Shown: positions 1 through 7,167, counted from the stretch's first letter. The stretch is DNA of 45,550 bases from an uncultured Oscillospiraceae bacterium (GCA_910587835.1 CAJUNQ010000107.1:1-45550), one strand, 5' to 3'. Made by a program: numbers and translations. Notes: generated by a model not told the origin, from the sequence alone.

Positions 1-122
1 ACGTTTCAGCTTCGTGGTAGGGGTTTGCGCCCTGCACCAACGCAAAAGGCGGATTAAAAAAACGTTTCAGCTTCGTGGTGGGGGTTCGCGCCCTGTACCA
101 ACATGAAAGGCGGATTAAAAAA
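1..122 (+). repeat. Tandem 61-bp duplication in the copA leader
   Basis: Two head-to-tail 61-bp copies (1-61 and 62-122) differ at only six positions. Each copy carries the purine-rich AAAGGCGG ribosome binding site followed by GATTAAAAAA. The second copy runs into the ATG of copA, while the first ends at the same place in ACG, so only copy 2 has a start codon. Inside each copy TGGT-G-tract and C-tract-ACCA form an imperfect inverted repeat. G/C-tract palindromes of this kind are bound by CsoR-type copper repressors in other bacteria, but that link is inference. Confidence 0.85.
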
Positions 123-2644
123 TGGAACAATATAATGTGACGGGTATGACCTGTGCTGCTTGTAGCGCCCGGGTGGAAAAGGCGGTGTCTAAGCTGCCTG
201 GGGTCACCGGGTGCTCGGTGAGCCTGCTCACCAACTCCATGGGGGTGGAGGGCTCTGCCGCCCCTGCCGACATCGTGGCCGCTGTGGAGGCCGCCGGATA
301 TGGGGCCGCGCCCAAGTCCGCCAGCCAGGCCGCTGCTCCCGCCCCCTCTCCCTCAGAGCTGGAGGATACGGAGTCCCCCCGGCTGAAAAAACGCCTGCTC
401 TGGTCCCTGGGCTTTTTGCTGGCGCTCATGTACTTCTCCATGGGCCACATGATGTGGGGCTGGCCTGTGCCTGACTTCCTGGCCCATAACCACATCGCCA
501 TGGGGTTGATTCAGCTGCTGCTGACAGCGGTCATTATGGTGGTCAACCAACGCTTCTTTGTCAGCGGCTTCAAAAGCCTCTGGCACCGGGCCCCTAATAT
601 GGACACTCTGGTGGCGCTGGGCGCCGCAGCCGCTTTTGTCTACAGCGCCTACGCCCTGTTCGCCATGACAGACGCCCAGCTGCGGGGAGACACCGCCGCT
701 GTGATGGACTTCATGATGGAGCTGTATTTTGAGTCGGCCGGCATGATTCTGACCCTGATCACCCTGGGCAAAATGCTGGAAGCCCGCTCCAAGGGCCGCA
801 CTACCAACGCTCTGCGCAGTCTGATGGACCTGGCCCCCAAAACCGCCACCCTGCTCCGGGAGGGCCAGGAGGTCTCTGTGCCCGTAGAGCAGGTAGTCCC
901 TGGGGACATTTTCACCCTGCGGCCTGGGGAGAGCGTTCCTGTCGACGGGGTGATTTTAGAGGGGGCCAGCGCATTGGACGAGAGCGCCCTTACCGGCGAG
1001 AGCGTGCCTGTGGATAAGGGACCCGGCGATCTGGTCTCGGCGGCGACCCTGAACCGTTCGGGCTACCTGCAATGCCGGGCCAGCCGGGTGGGGCAGGACA
1101 CCACCCTCTCCCAGATCATTAAAATGGTCAGCGACGCGGCAGCTACCAAGGCCCCCATTGCCAAGGTGGCTGATAAGGTCTCGGGAGTCTTCGTGCCTGT
1201 GGTCATTCTCATTGCCCTGGTGACAGCGGCGGTGTGGCTGCTGCTGGGCCAAAGCGCAGGCTTTGCCCTGGCAAGAGGCATCTCAGTGCTGGTGATCAGC
1301 TGCCCTTGCGCCCTGGGACTGGCCACGCCTGTGGCTATTATGGTGGGCAGCGGCCTGGGAGCCAAAAACGGCATTCTCTTCAAGACGGCCCTTTCTTTGG
1401 AAGCCGCTGGCCGCACCGAGATCGTAGCCCTGGACAAAACAGGCACCATCACCAGCGGCCAGCCCAAGGTGACTGATATCTACCCCAACGCCGGACTGGG
1501 AGAGGAGGAACTGCTGGCTCTGGCCGCTGCTTTGGAGTCCCCCTCAGAGCACCCCCTTGCCGCCGCCATTGTGGAGGAGGCCGGAAACCGGGGATTGTCT
1601 GTCCCCCAGGTGCAGGATTTCGCTGCGATTCACGGCAGAGGCGTTCGGGGACAGGTGGAGGAAAGCATCCTTTTAGGCGGAAACCGGCAGATGCTGGAAG
1701 AAGCCGGGATCGACCCCTCCCCCCTGCTCTCCCGGGCCGAATCCTTGGCCGGAGAGGGTAAGACCCCTATGTTCTTTGCCGACCAGGCCGGAAAGCTGCT
1801 GGGCCTTATTGCCGTAGCGGACACAGTGAAGGAGGACAGTCCGGGGGCCATCCGGGAGCTGCAGGGCATGGGCCTGCGGGTGGTAATGCTCACCGGCGAC
1901 AACGAGCGCACCGCCAGGGCCATCGGTAAAACGGCAGGGGTCGACGAGGTCATTGCCGGGGTGCTGCCCGACGGCAAGGAGAGCGTCGTCCGCCAGCTGA
2001 AGGAGCAGGGCCGGGTGGCTATGGTGGGCGACGGCATTAACGACGCTCCGGCCCTCACCCGGGCAGACACCGGTATTGCCATTGGCGCGGGCACCGACGT
2101 GGCCATTGACGCGGCAGACATCGTGCTTATGCACAGCCGCCTGTCCGACGTGCCCGCCGCCATCCGGCTCAGCCGGGCCACCCTGCGGAACATTCACCAG
2201 AACCTGTTCTGGGCGTTCTTCTACAACACCATTGGCATTCCCCTGGCGGCGGGGCTGTTCATCCCCCTGGGGCTGACCCTGAACCCCATGTTCGGGGCAG
2301 CGGCCATGAGCCTTTCCAGCTTCTGCGTGGTGAGCAACGCCCTGCGGCTAAACCTGTTCCGTCTGCGGGACCCCCGGCACGACCATAAGCGCAGAAGCAA
2401 ACACAGTCAACACAACACAAAGGAGGAAACTGTTATGACAAAAACCCTGAAAATTGAAGGCATGATGTGCGGCCACTGCGAGGCCCGGGTAAAAAAGGCC
2501 CTTGAGGCCCTCCCCCAGGTGGAGAGCGCCCAGGTGAGCCATGAGAGCGGCACAGCGGTGGTCGCCCTCAGCGGCGAAATTGCCGGCAGCGAGCTGAAGG
2601 CCGCTGTAGAGGCTCAGGACTACACCGTGACTGCGGTGGAATAA
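122..2644 (+). CDS. copA: Cu+-exporting P1B-type ATPase with N- and C-terminal HMA domains
   Basis: Pumps monovalent copper out of the cytoplasm using ATP; inner membrane protein of 840 residues. Visible in order: N-terminal heavy-metal-binding domain with GMTCAAC (Cys11, Cys14); hydrophobic segments; the actuator loop; the CPC metal site in TM6 (Cys394, Cys396); the DKTGTIT phosphorylation motif (Asp438); the GDGIND hinge (636-641); final TM pair; then a polar His/Lys/Arg-rich linker and a second HMA domain with GMMCGHC (Cys783, Cys786). The CPC signature supports Cu+ (or Ag+) over Zn/Cd. The start is the ATG at 122 with AAAGGCGG upstream. A C-terminal HMA is unusual for bacterial CopA, and the linker contains a perfect internal ribosome binding site (see the nested gene). 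A strong terminator follows. Confidence 0.95.
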   Translation: MEQYNVTGMTCAACSARVEKAVSKLPGVTGCSVSLLTNSMGVEGSAAPADIVAAVEAAGYGAAPKSASQAAAPAPSPSELEDTESPRLKKRLLWSLGFLLALMYFSMGHMMWGWPVPDFLAHNHIAMGLIQLLLTAVIMVVNQRFFVSGFKSLWHRAPNMDTLVALGAAAAFVYSAYALFAMTDAQLRGDTAAVMDFMMELYFESAGMILTLITLGKMLEARSKGRTTNALRSLMDLAPKTATLLREGQEVSVPVEQVVPGDIFTLRPGESVPVDGVILEGASALDESALTGESVPVDKGPGDLVSAATLNRSGYLQCRASRVGQDTTLSQIIKMVSDAAATKAPIAKVADKVSGVFVPVVILIALVTAAVWLLLGQSAGFALARGISVLVISCPCALGLATPVAIMVGSGLGAKNGILFKTALSLEAAGRTEIVALDKTGTITSGQPKVTDIYPNAGLGEEELLALAAALESPSEHPLAAAIVEEAGNRGLSVPQVQDFAAIHGRGVRGQVEESILLGGNRQMLEEAGIDPSPLLSRAESLAGEGKTPMFFADQAGKLLGLIAVADTVKEDSPGAIRELQGMGLRVVMLTGDNERTARAIGKTAGVDEVIAGVLPDGKESVVRQLKEQGRVAMVGDGINDAPALTRADTGIAIGAGTDVAIDAADIVLMHSRLSDVPAAIRLSRATLRNIHQNLFWAFFYNTIGIPLAAGLFIPLGLTLNPMFGAAAMSLSSFCVVSNALRLNLFRLRDPRHDHKRRSKHSQHNTKEETVMTKTLKIEGMMCGHCEARVKKALEALPQVESAQVSHESGTAVVALSGEIAGSELKAAVEAQDYTVTAVE
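2435..2644 (+). CDS. copZ: Nested in-frame copper chaperone (CopZ-like), internal start
   Basis: The last 69 codons of copA begin with an ATG at 2435 preceded by AGGAGG at 2421-2426, an 8-nt spacing and therefore ideal for initiation. Initiation there would give a free 69-residue HMA protein with GMMCGHC near its N-terminus, the size and layout of CopZ chaperones that hand Cu+ to CopA. The residues just before it (a run rich in His, Lys, Arg, Ser, Asn) read like translated intergenic DNA. This suggests that an ancestral copA-copZ pair lost the copA stop codon. Whether the fusion, the free chaperone or both are made cannot be told from sequence. Confidence 0.6.
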   Translation: MTKTLKIEGMMCGHCEARVKKALEALPQVESAQVSHESGTAVVALSGEIAGSELKAAVEAQDYTVTAVE

Positions 2645-2654
2645 GCAAAAAGCC

Positions 2655-2704
2655 AAAAGCTCCCCGGGGACTCTCTCAAGAGCCCTTCCGGGGAGCTTTT
2701 TCTT
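2655..2704 (+). terminator. Rho-independent terminator after copA
   Basis: Arms AAAAGCTCCCCGG (2655-2667) and CCGGGGAGCTTTT (2688-2700) pair perfectly and run into a T tract. It lies 11 nt after the copA stop. Confidence 0.9.
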
Positions 2705-2749
2705 GCAGTTACTTGCTTGCCACCCCTCCAATCCGACAGCGGAAGGGAG

Positions 2750-2854
2750 ATGGAGCATTTGGAGTACATTGTTACTTCTATTCTGTCCGTTGCAGCAGGT
2801 GTCGCTACTTATTACATCTGCAAGTGGATTGATAAGAAGCTCGGAGGCAAGTAA
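2750..2854 (+). CDS. Small hydrophobic peptide, putative type I toxin (Fst/holin-like)
   Basis: A 34-codon gene: a short acidic N-terminus, one hydrophobic helix (about residues 6-24) and a basic tail ending WIDKKLGGK. This single-pass layout with a charged C-terminus is that of Fst/Ldr-type membrane toxins. The ATG at 2750 follows a GGAAGGGA sequence closely; an in-frame TTG at 2759 is a second possible start, with the GGAG at 2752-2755 close upstream. The gene faces a convergent antisense RNA with which it shares a terminator, and that RNA carries sequence complementary to its start region. It is too short for ordinary gene callers. The family assignment rests on architecture and context, not on a database match. 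Confidence 0.7.
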   Translation: MEHLEYIVTSILSVAAGVATYYICKWIDKKLGGK

Positions 2855-2861
2855 GCAATAA

Positions 2862-2900
2862 AGTATCCCCGGAGACGAACCCTCTCCGGGGATACTCTTT
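2862..2900. terminator. Bidirectional terminator shared by toxin and antisense RNA
   Basis: A perfect 14-bp stem, AGTATCCCCGGAGA (2862-2875) with TCTCCGGGGATACT (2883-2896), has A-rich sequence on the left and TTTT on the right, so it can stop transcription from both sides. Confidence 0.85.
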
Positions 2901-2928
2901 TGGTGGAGCATAGGAACATTGTTACTTC
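2862..2928 (-). ncRNA. Putative antisense antitoxin RNA
   Basis: Predicted RNA of about 67 nt that starts near 2928 on the minus strand and ends at the shared hairpin. Its 5' end is complementary to 13 consecutive bases at the toxin start (block ACATTGTTACTTC, at 2766-2778 and again at 2916-2928), followed by a second 8-base block (TGGAGCAT, 2751-2758 and 2904-2911). Pairing would cover the toxin start codon region. This mirrors RNA II of the pAD1 par locus: convergent genes, direct repeats at both 5' ends and a common bidirectional terminator. Confidence 0.6.
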
Positions 2929-2934
2929 GAGTGT

Positions 2935-2963
2935 ATTATACCATAGCCGCTGAAAAAATGCAA
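2935..2963 (-). promoter_or_regulatory. Promoter of the antisense RNA
   Basis: On the minus strand TTGCAT (complement of 2958-2963), a 17-bp spacer and a perfect TATAAT (complement of 2935-2940) with an extended TGG just upstream. The expected start point near 2928 coincides with the first base of the toxin-complementary block. Confidence 0.7.
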
Positions 2964-2965
2964 GC

Positions 2966-3072
2966 AAAACTTTCCCCGGAGAGGCTCCTCTTCGGGGAAA
3001 GTTTTTGGCGGGGCACAGGAGCATAGCCGCTTCCCGCGCATGACGCCATAGCTGTTCAGAAATGGCAAGGGT
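2966..3072 (-). repeat. Decayed tandem copy of the antisense RNA unit
   Basis: A second copy of the antitoxin unit lies beside the first. It has a hairpin with arms AAAACTTTCCCCG and CGGGGAAAGTTTT (about 2967-3004), a diverged start-complementary block (3007-3026), and a damaged minus-strand promoter in which CGTCAT replaces TATAAT while the flanking GCTATGG is kept. No toxin frame accompanies it. A GC-rich stretch without a gene continues to 3165. Confidence 0.55.
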
Positions 3073-3165
3073 CAAAGCCCCCCGAAAGCCCAAAGGCTCC
3101 CGGGGCAGGTCAGCCAGGCAGGGAGGCCGCCTCAGAATGCCGGCCGGAACACCCAGAGGCTCCTC

Positions 3166-3966
3166 TCAACGCCCGCAGCCGCAGCCCCCATCCGGCTGGT
3201 CTCCGGCACGGGGCGGGAAGAACTCATTGAGCGGGAAGTCGATGCGCCGGAACAGCTCGCAAGGGTTGTCGGAGGAGGTAACGCACTCCTTCTCCGGCAC
3301 GCAGAAATCGTAGGCGGGAATCAACATCTGCACGCTGCGCACAATCTGCACAATGGTGAACAGGCCAATGGTCACATAGACATTGTTGCGCTGGGGCGAG
3401 GGGTCCAGCTCGCCCCCATAACGCTGGCAGATACAGTCTGGAATGCGGCAGTAGGGCTCGCTGCGGCAGGGCCCGCCGCACAGCTTGGCGGAAAGAGCCA
3501 CCGGCTCCGCCACCTGCACCGTGGCCTTGGGCAGCGCCCGCTCTCCCCCGGAAAGGTCCGGCTCCTCTGGGCACTGGCCAGAGGAGAACAGCTTCACGCT
3601 GCCCTCGCTGCCATAGAGCACCACCTTTTTGTTGAACACCGACACGCCGCTCACCGGCACCGGGCAGGCGGCGGGCCCGCCGAACAGCTCCACTGTCACG
3701 TCAAAGAAGAATGTCATGTCCACCGAATAAAAGCCCTTGTTAAACGGAATGGGCTGCAGGTCAATGTAAACGGTGATCACGCTCACATCCTTCATGCGCA
3801 CATTGGTGGCCCCGTCAATCATGGGCTGCCGCGCGGCGGGGAACAGCACGCGGATGTCCTCAACACAGTCCTTGTCGCTGCAGGAGTCGTATATCCTCAT
3901 GGCGTCAATGCAGACTGTCTCGTTGAAGCAATCCCGGCTGGCGGGCATACCTTCGTTTTCCGGCAT
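3166..3966 (-). CDS. Conserved-looking cysteine-rich protein of unknown function
   Basis: A 266-residue protein I cannot assign to a named family. It starts MPENEG at an ATG preceded by AAAGGAGGAG. The N-terminal half has the pattern NETVCIDAMRIYDSC and alternating beta-like segments (SVITVYIDLQPIPFNKGFY, DMTFFFDVTVELF). Cysteines are frequent (about sixteen), and a CGGPCRSEPYCRIPDCIC cluster lies in the middle. The tail ends GGCGCGR. There is no signal peptide or membrane helix. It stands alone between the toxin locus and two regulators. The cysteine pattern would fit metal binding or a cross-linked structural (for example spore-associated) protein, but that is a guess. Confidence 0.85.
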   Translation of the reverse strand: MPENEGMPASRDCFNETVCIDAMRIYDSCSDKDCVEDIRVLFPAARQPMIDGATNVRMKDVSVITVYIDLQPIPFNKGFYSVDMTFFFDVTVELFGGPAACPVPVSGVSVFNKKVVLYGSEGSVKLFSSGQCPEEPDLSGGERALPKATVQVAEPVALSAKLCGGPCRSEPYCRIPDCICQRYGGELDPSPQRNNVYVTIGLFTIVQIVRSVQMLIPAYDFCVPEKECVTSSDNPCELFRRIDFPLNEFFPPRAGDQPDGGCGCGR

Positions 3967-4039
3967 ACTATCTCCTCCTTTGGGGTTCTTATTCCATACT
4001 ATGAAGGGGGAGAAAATGTGTGAGGGCCCGGCGCGGGGT

Positions 4040-4291
4040 TCAGTTCCCGTCTTCCAGGCCGAATTTCAGCAGTTGATAGGGCTCAACCTCCAATACTGTA
4101 GCTATATCAAACAGCAGCGTCAGCGAAAGACCTCTGTCCATATTGGGCGCTTCAATAGCTCCCATATGCTGTCGACTGATCCCTACGGCTTCCGCAAGCT
4201 GCTCCTGGGTTATATTCTTCCTGCGGCGGTAATAGCTGATGGCAAAACTCAGGTCCCGCATCCGCTCCCAGCTATTCCGATATTTTGACAT
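4040..4291 (-). CDS. XRE-family helix-turn-helix regulator
   Basis: An 83-residue single-domain DNA-binding protein. The HTH is at about residues 17-70: RRRKNITQEQLAEAVGISRQHMGAIE gives the recognition helix, and LTLLFDIATVLEVEPYQLL is the usual fifth helix of Cro/C1 folds. Its ATG follows GAGGTG with good spacing. It is transcribed divergently from a second XRE gene across 125 bp, so both probably act on this shared control region. No ligand or catalytic domain is present. Confidence 0.85.
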   Translation of the reverse strand: MSKYRNSWERMRDLSFAISYYRRRKNITQEQLAEAVGISRQHMGAIEAPNMDRGLSLTLLFDIATVLEVEPYQLLKFGLEDGN

Positions 4292-4355
4292 GCAATCACC
4301 TCAGTAACAGTTTACCCATGAGATGAAAAATTCTAAACGACATTTCACACGACTC

Positions 4356-4384
4356 TTGACGTGTCACAAACGTTAATGTATAAT
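4356..4384 (+). promoter_or_regulatory. Promoter of the rightward XRE gene with palindromic operator
   Basis: TTGACG (4356-4361), a 17-bp spacer and TATAAT (4379-4384). A short imperfect palindrome TGACGTGTCA (4357-4366) overlaps the -35 box. An ACGACATT motif upstream (4337-4344) also occurs at the other XRE promoter in this window (36439-36446). Both are plausible repressor contacts, inferred from position. Confidence 0.7.
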
Positions 4385-4416
4385 AAACACACAACAAAAA
4401 TCGTGAGGTGTACAAT

Positions 4417-4689
4417 ATGACGGATTTCTCCAAAGCCCTGGGAAGTATGCTGCGCAACCTGCGTCTGGCCAGAGGTTTCTCTCAGCTCTCTGTGGCCGCC
4501 CAGCTGAACGTCACCCGCTCAACCTATGCTGTTTACGAGGCTGGCCGCTCTCTGCCCGACGTGGAACAGCTGAGGACCCTGGCCGAGCTCTTTGCCATCT
4601 CCCCCGCCGCCTTTTTCTACCCGGAAAAGCACGTCCCCATCCCCATCACCCGCCAGCGGGTCAGCAACGGGCCCGCAAACCCGGTTTAA
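4417..4689 (+). CDS. XRE-family helix-turn-helix regulator
   Basis: A 90-residue protein with a Cro/C1-type HTH over most of its length (LRNLRLARGFSQLSVAAQLN, then VTRSTYAVYEAGRSLPDVEQL). A short Pro/Arg-rich tail follows. The start chosen is the ATG at 4417, 6 nt after GAGGTG; a GTG at 4408 is in frame but overlaps that ribosome binding site. It is divergent from the XRE gene at 4040-4291. It may be a transcriptional repressor of the pair; no target genes other than the neighbours are evident. Confidence 0.85.
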   Translation: MTDFSKALGSMLRNLRLARGFSQLSVAAQLNVTRSTYAVYEAGRSLPDVEQLRTLAELFAISPAAFFYPEKHVPIPITRQRVSNGPANPV

Positions 4690-4714
4690 ATTTCTTCGCC
4701 TGCAAAGCGCAGAA

Positions 4715-4758
4715 AGTTCTATATGGAACTTGACAAATCTAGTTCTATATGGTACTAT
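4715..4758 (+). promoter_or_regulatory. MarR promoter with two palindromic operators
   Basis: TTGACA (4730-4735), 17 bp, TACTAT (4753-4758). Two nearly identical 16-bp sites flank and overlap it: AGTTCTATATGGAACT (4715-4730, arms AGTTC/GAACT) and AGTTCTATATGGTACT (4741-4756). The first abuts the -35 box and the second covers the -10 box. Their start points are 26 bp apart. This is the expected layout for autorepression by the MarR protein encoded just downstream. Confidence 0.85.
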
Positions 4759-4781
4759 CTGTTGGAAGGGAGGTCAGACCC

Positions 4782-5258
4782 ATCGAAACAAGAACAGGCT
4801 TCCTCATCTCACAAATCAAGCAGGTGCAGGGGCGGGTGTTTCAAAGGCTGCTGGCCGCCAGCGGCGTCGAGGCCTTCAACGGCCCCCAGGGGCGCATTCT
4901 CTATGTGCTCTGGCAAGAGGACGGGGTGCCCATTGCCCGGCTGGTCCAAAAAACCGGCCTGGCAAAAAACACCCTCACCGCCATGCTGGCCCGCATGGCG
5001 GACAGCGGCCTGGTTGTCCGCCGCCCTGCCCAGGTAGACCGGCGGCAGGTGCTCATCCACCTGACAGACGCGGCCCGGGACCTGGAAGGGCCCTATGAGC
5101 GGGTGTCCCAGCAAATGAACCGGCTGTTTTATCAGGGCATGGCCCAAGAGGACGCCGCCCGGCTGGACAGTCTGCTGGACCAAGTGCTGGCTAACCTGGA
5201 AAACTGTGAGAAAGAGCTGAAAAAACCAAAGGCGAAGAAAAAATCGGAAGGAGAATGA
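4782..5258 (+). CDS. MarR-family transcriptional regulator, probable non-standard start
   Basis: Winged-helix regulator of about 158 residues. The wHTH is recognisable in QGRILYVLWQEDGVPIARLVQKTGLAKNT with the wing VRRPAQVDRRQVLIHLTDAAR; a basic Lys-rich tail ends it. The only upstream ATG in frame (4749) lies inside the promoter, before the -10 box, and would not be transcribed from it. The Shine-Dalgarno AAGGGAGGT ends at 4774, and the codon at the right spacing is ATC (4782), starting I-E-T-R-T-G-F. An ATC start is rare but best fits what is seen; the ATG at 4749 would need an upstream promoter. It overlaps the flavin reductase gene region by a few bases, so the two form an operon. Confidence 0.8.
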   Translation: METRTGFLISQIKQVQGRVFQRLLAASGVEAFNGPQGRILYVLWQEDGVPIARLVQKTGLAKNTLTAMLARMADSGLVVRRPAQVDRRQVLIHLTDAARDLEGPYERVSQQMNRLFYQGMAQEDAARLDSLLDQVLANLENCEKELKKPKAKKKSEGE

Positions 5259-5260
5259 CC

Positions 5261-5878
5261 ATGGCAAAAATCAAAGGCGAGCTCGGCAACGACTTCTGCC
5301 CCCAAGCCTTTTACCTGTACGGCAACTATGAAGAGGACGGTACACCTCACTTCGGCCTCTTCTGCTGGTTCGGCTGGTGCTGGCTGGGAGAGGACGAGGG
5401 CCGGCTGGGGGCTATGGCCTGCATCGGCGAGGAGAAAATGACCAAGGACCTGATTCGCAAAACCGGCATGTTCTCTGCCAACCTGGTGAACGAGGCCCTT
5501 CTCCCCCTGGCAGACTATTACGGCAACACCTCCGGCCGGGAAAACCCGGATAAAATGCGGCGTCTGCCCACTGTGGAGGAGGGGCAGGCGCTGCATGTGC
5601 CCACCATTGCCGAGAGTCCGGTGAGCCTGGAGCTGAAGGTTGTAAAGGAAGAGAACTTGTCAAAAGGCCGGCTTTCTACGGCAGAGCAGGGCCACAGCAC
5701 CCTATTCCTGTGCGAGGTGGTAAACGTGACCATCGACCAGCGGCTCACCGACAAGTCGATAGACTTTACAGAGCGTCTGAGGCTGGCTGCGCCGGTCATC
5801 TCCACCGGCGAGTGCCACTACTCCAACCTGTTCGGGCAAACATTGGGGCTGTGGGGACAAATGGACGGGCAGAAATGA
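5261..5878 (+). CDS. Flavin reductase family protein (FMN-binding split barrel)
   Basis: A 205-residue protein resembling the flavin-reductase-like, FMN-binding split-barrel family. Its N-terminal half has PQAFYLYGNYEEDG...FGLFCWFGWCWLGE and a SANLVNEALLPLADYYG region typical of this group. It likely reduces or binds flavin in the cytoplasm; the substrate is unknown. Two in-frame ATGs exist (5255, 5261). The second has the better 7-nt spacing from GGAAGGAG, and the first overlaps the MarR stop as ATGA. Co-transcription with an autorepressing MarR suggests induction by a small-molecule or redox stress. Confidence 0.85.
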   Translation: MAKIKGELGNDFCPQAFYLYGNYEEDGTPHFGLFCWFGWCWLGEDEGRLGAMACIGEEKMTKDLIRKTGMFSANLVNEALLPLADYYGNTSGRENPDKMRRLPTVEEGQALHVPTIAESPVSLELKVVKEENLSKGRLSTAEQGHSTLFLCEVVNVTIDQRLTDKSIDFTERLRLAAPVISTGECHYSNLFGQTLGLWGQMDGQK

Positions 5879-5892
5879 CCCCTTGTTTCCCC

Positions 5893-5921
5893 TTGACGCC
5901 TCCCCGGGCCAGTGGTATCAT
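5893..5921 (+). promoter_or_regulatory. cysK promoter
   Basis: TTGACG (5893-5898), 17-bp spacer, TATCAT (5916-5921), about 50 nt before the cysK start. Confidence 0.7.
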
Positions 5922-5973
5922 AGACATAGTGCGTTTACTATACCACCCCACCAACCACAACGGAGGCGATCCA

Positions 5974-6915
5974 ATGAGCAGAATCTACACATCCGCTGAA
6001 CAGCTGATCGGCCGCACGCCCCTTTTGGAGCTGTGCCGTTTGGAAAAGAAACTGGGCTTAACCGCCCGCCTCATGGCGAAAATCGAGAGCCTCAACCCCG
6101 CGGGCAGCGTGAAAGACCGGGTAGCCAAGGCCATGCTGGATGACGGCGAGCGCCGGGGGCTGCTGGGGCCGGGCTCCGTCATCATCGAGCCCACCTCGGG
6201 CAACACCGGCATCGGCCTTTGCAGCGTAGGAGCCGCCCGGGGCTACCGGGTCATCATCGTCATGCCAGACACCATGAGCATGGAGCGCCGCCTGCTGATG
6301 CAGGCCTACGGCGCGGAGCTGGTGCTCTCTGACGGAGAGCTGGGCATGAGCGGCGCCATCGCCAAAGCCAAGGAGCTGGCGCAGCGCATACCTAACAGCT
6401 TTATTCCCGGTCAGTTTGACAACCCTGCCAACCCCGCCGCCCATTTTGACTCCACTGGCCCGGAGATTTGGGAGGACGCCGATGGTCAGGTAGACATTTT
6501 TGTGGCAGGCGCCGGCACTGGCGGCACCATCACCGGGGTGGGGAAATTCCTGAAAAGCAAGAACCCCGCTATCCAGACCGTGGCGGTGGAGCCAGCCGCC
6601 TCCCCAGTGCTGGGGGGCGGCGCGCCTGGCCCCCACCAGATACAGGGGATCGGCGCGGGATTTGTCCCATCCGTGCTGGACGTTGGCATCATCGACCAGG
6701 TCATCCCTGTAACAGATGCGGATGCTTTCGCCATGGGCCGGGCCCTGGGGCGGACCGAGGGAATTCTGGCAGGCATCTCCGCCGGAGCGGCTCTGTGGGC
6801 TGCGGCCCAGCTGGCCCGGGAGCCTGTCAACCAGGGCAAAAACATCGTCGTGCTCCTGCCTGACGGCGGCGACCGCTACCTCTCCACCTCCATGTTTGTT
6901 GCCGCCGATGTGTAA
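5974..6915 (+). CDS. cysK: Cysteine synthase (O-acetylserine sulfhydrylase)
   Basis: PLP enzyme of 313 residues making L-cysteine from O-acetylserine and sulfide. Visible: the PLP lysine in NPAGSVKDR (Lys47), the substrate loop TSGNTG (74-79), the glycine-rich phosphate-binding GAGTGGTITG and the C-terminal SAGAAL...LLPDGGDRYLST. The length is normal for CysK. ATG at 5974 with CGGAGG upstream; the frame is open further upstream but without a ribosome binding site and across the promoter. It stands as a single gene with its own promoter. Confidence 0.95.
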   Translation: MSRIYTSAEQLIGRTPLLELCRLEKKLGLTARLMAKIESLNPAGSVKDRVAKAMLDDGERRGLLGPGSVIIEPTSGNTGIGLCSVGAARGYRVIIVMPDTMSMERRLLMQAYGAELVLSDGELGMSGAIAKAKELAQRIPNSFIPGQFDNPANPAAHFDSTGPEIWEDADGQVDIFVAGAGTGGTITGVGKFLKSKNPAIQTVAVEPAASPVLGGGAPGPHQIQGIGAGFVPSVLDVGIIDQVIPVTDADAFAMGRALGRTEGILAGISAGAALWAAAQLAREPVNQGKNIVVLLPDGGDRYLSTSMFVAADV

Positions 6916-7167
6916 AGTGTAATCGCTTGCCATCGTAGACATGCTGTCAATCACCTCACAATCCGTAAAGTTATCTACTTAACATCACATTGTACAATCC
7001 TCATGTCGAAATATAGTAAAACAACCTATATTTTCAATTAGGTCTGGTATTATCCGCGAAAGTATGCTACAATAGGCTGTGGGCTATGCCCTGCGGCCTA
7101 TTTTTCATTTTGATATGGAGAGCCCCACCCCGCGCCGCCTTGATTTCCCCTCAGGAGTGTGAAGCCA
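6916..7167. other. AT-rich intergenic region with a possible attenuator hairpin
   Basis: No gene is visible. A TACAAT box (7069-7074) has no good -35 partner. A stem-loop GGC..GGGC/GCCC..GCC followed by ATTTTT lies at about 7074-7106, in the leader of the next gene, where it could act as an attenuator or weak terminator. Confidence 0.4.

Noticed and set aside
2348..3093. Two overlapping minus-strand frames across the toxin locus
   Set aside because: They run through two terminators and the antisense RNA and show no ribosome binding site or motifs.
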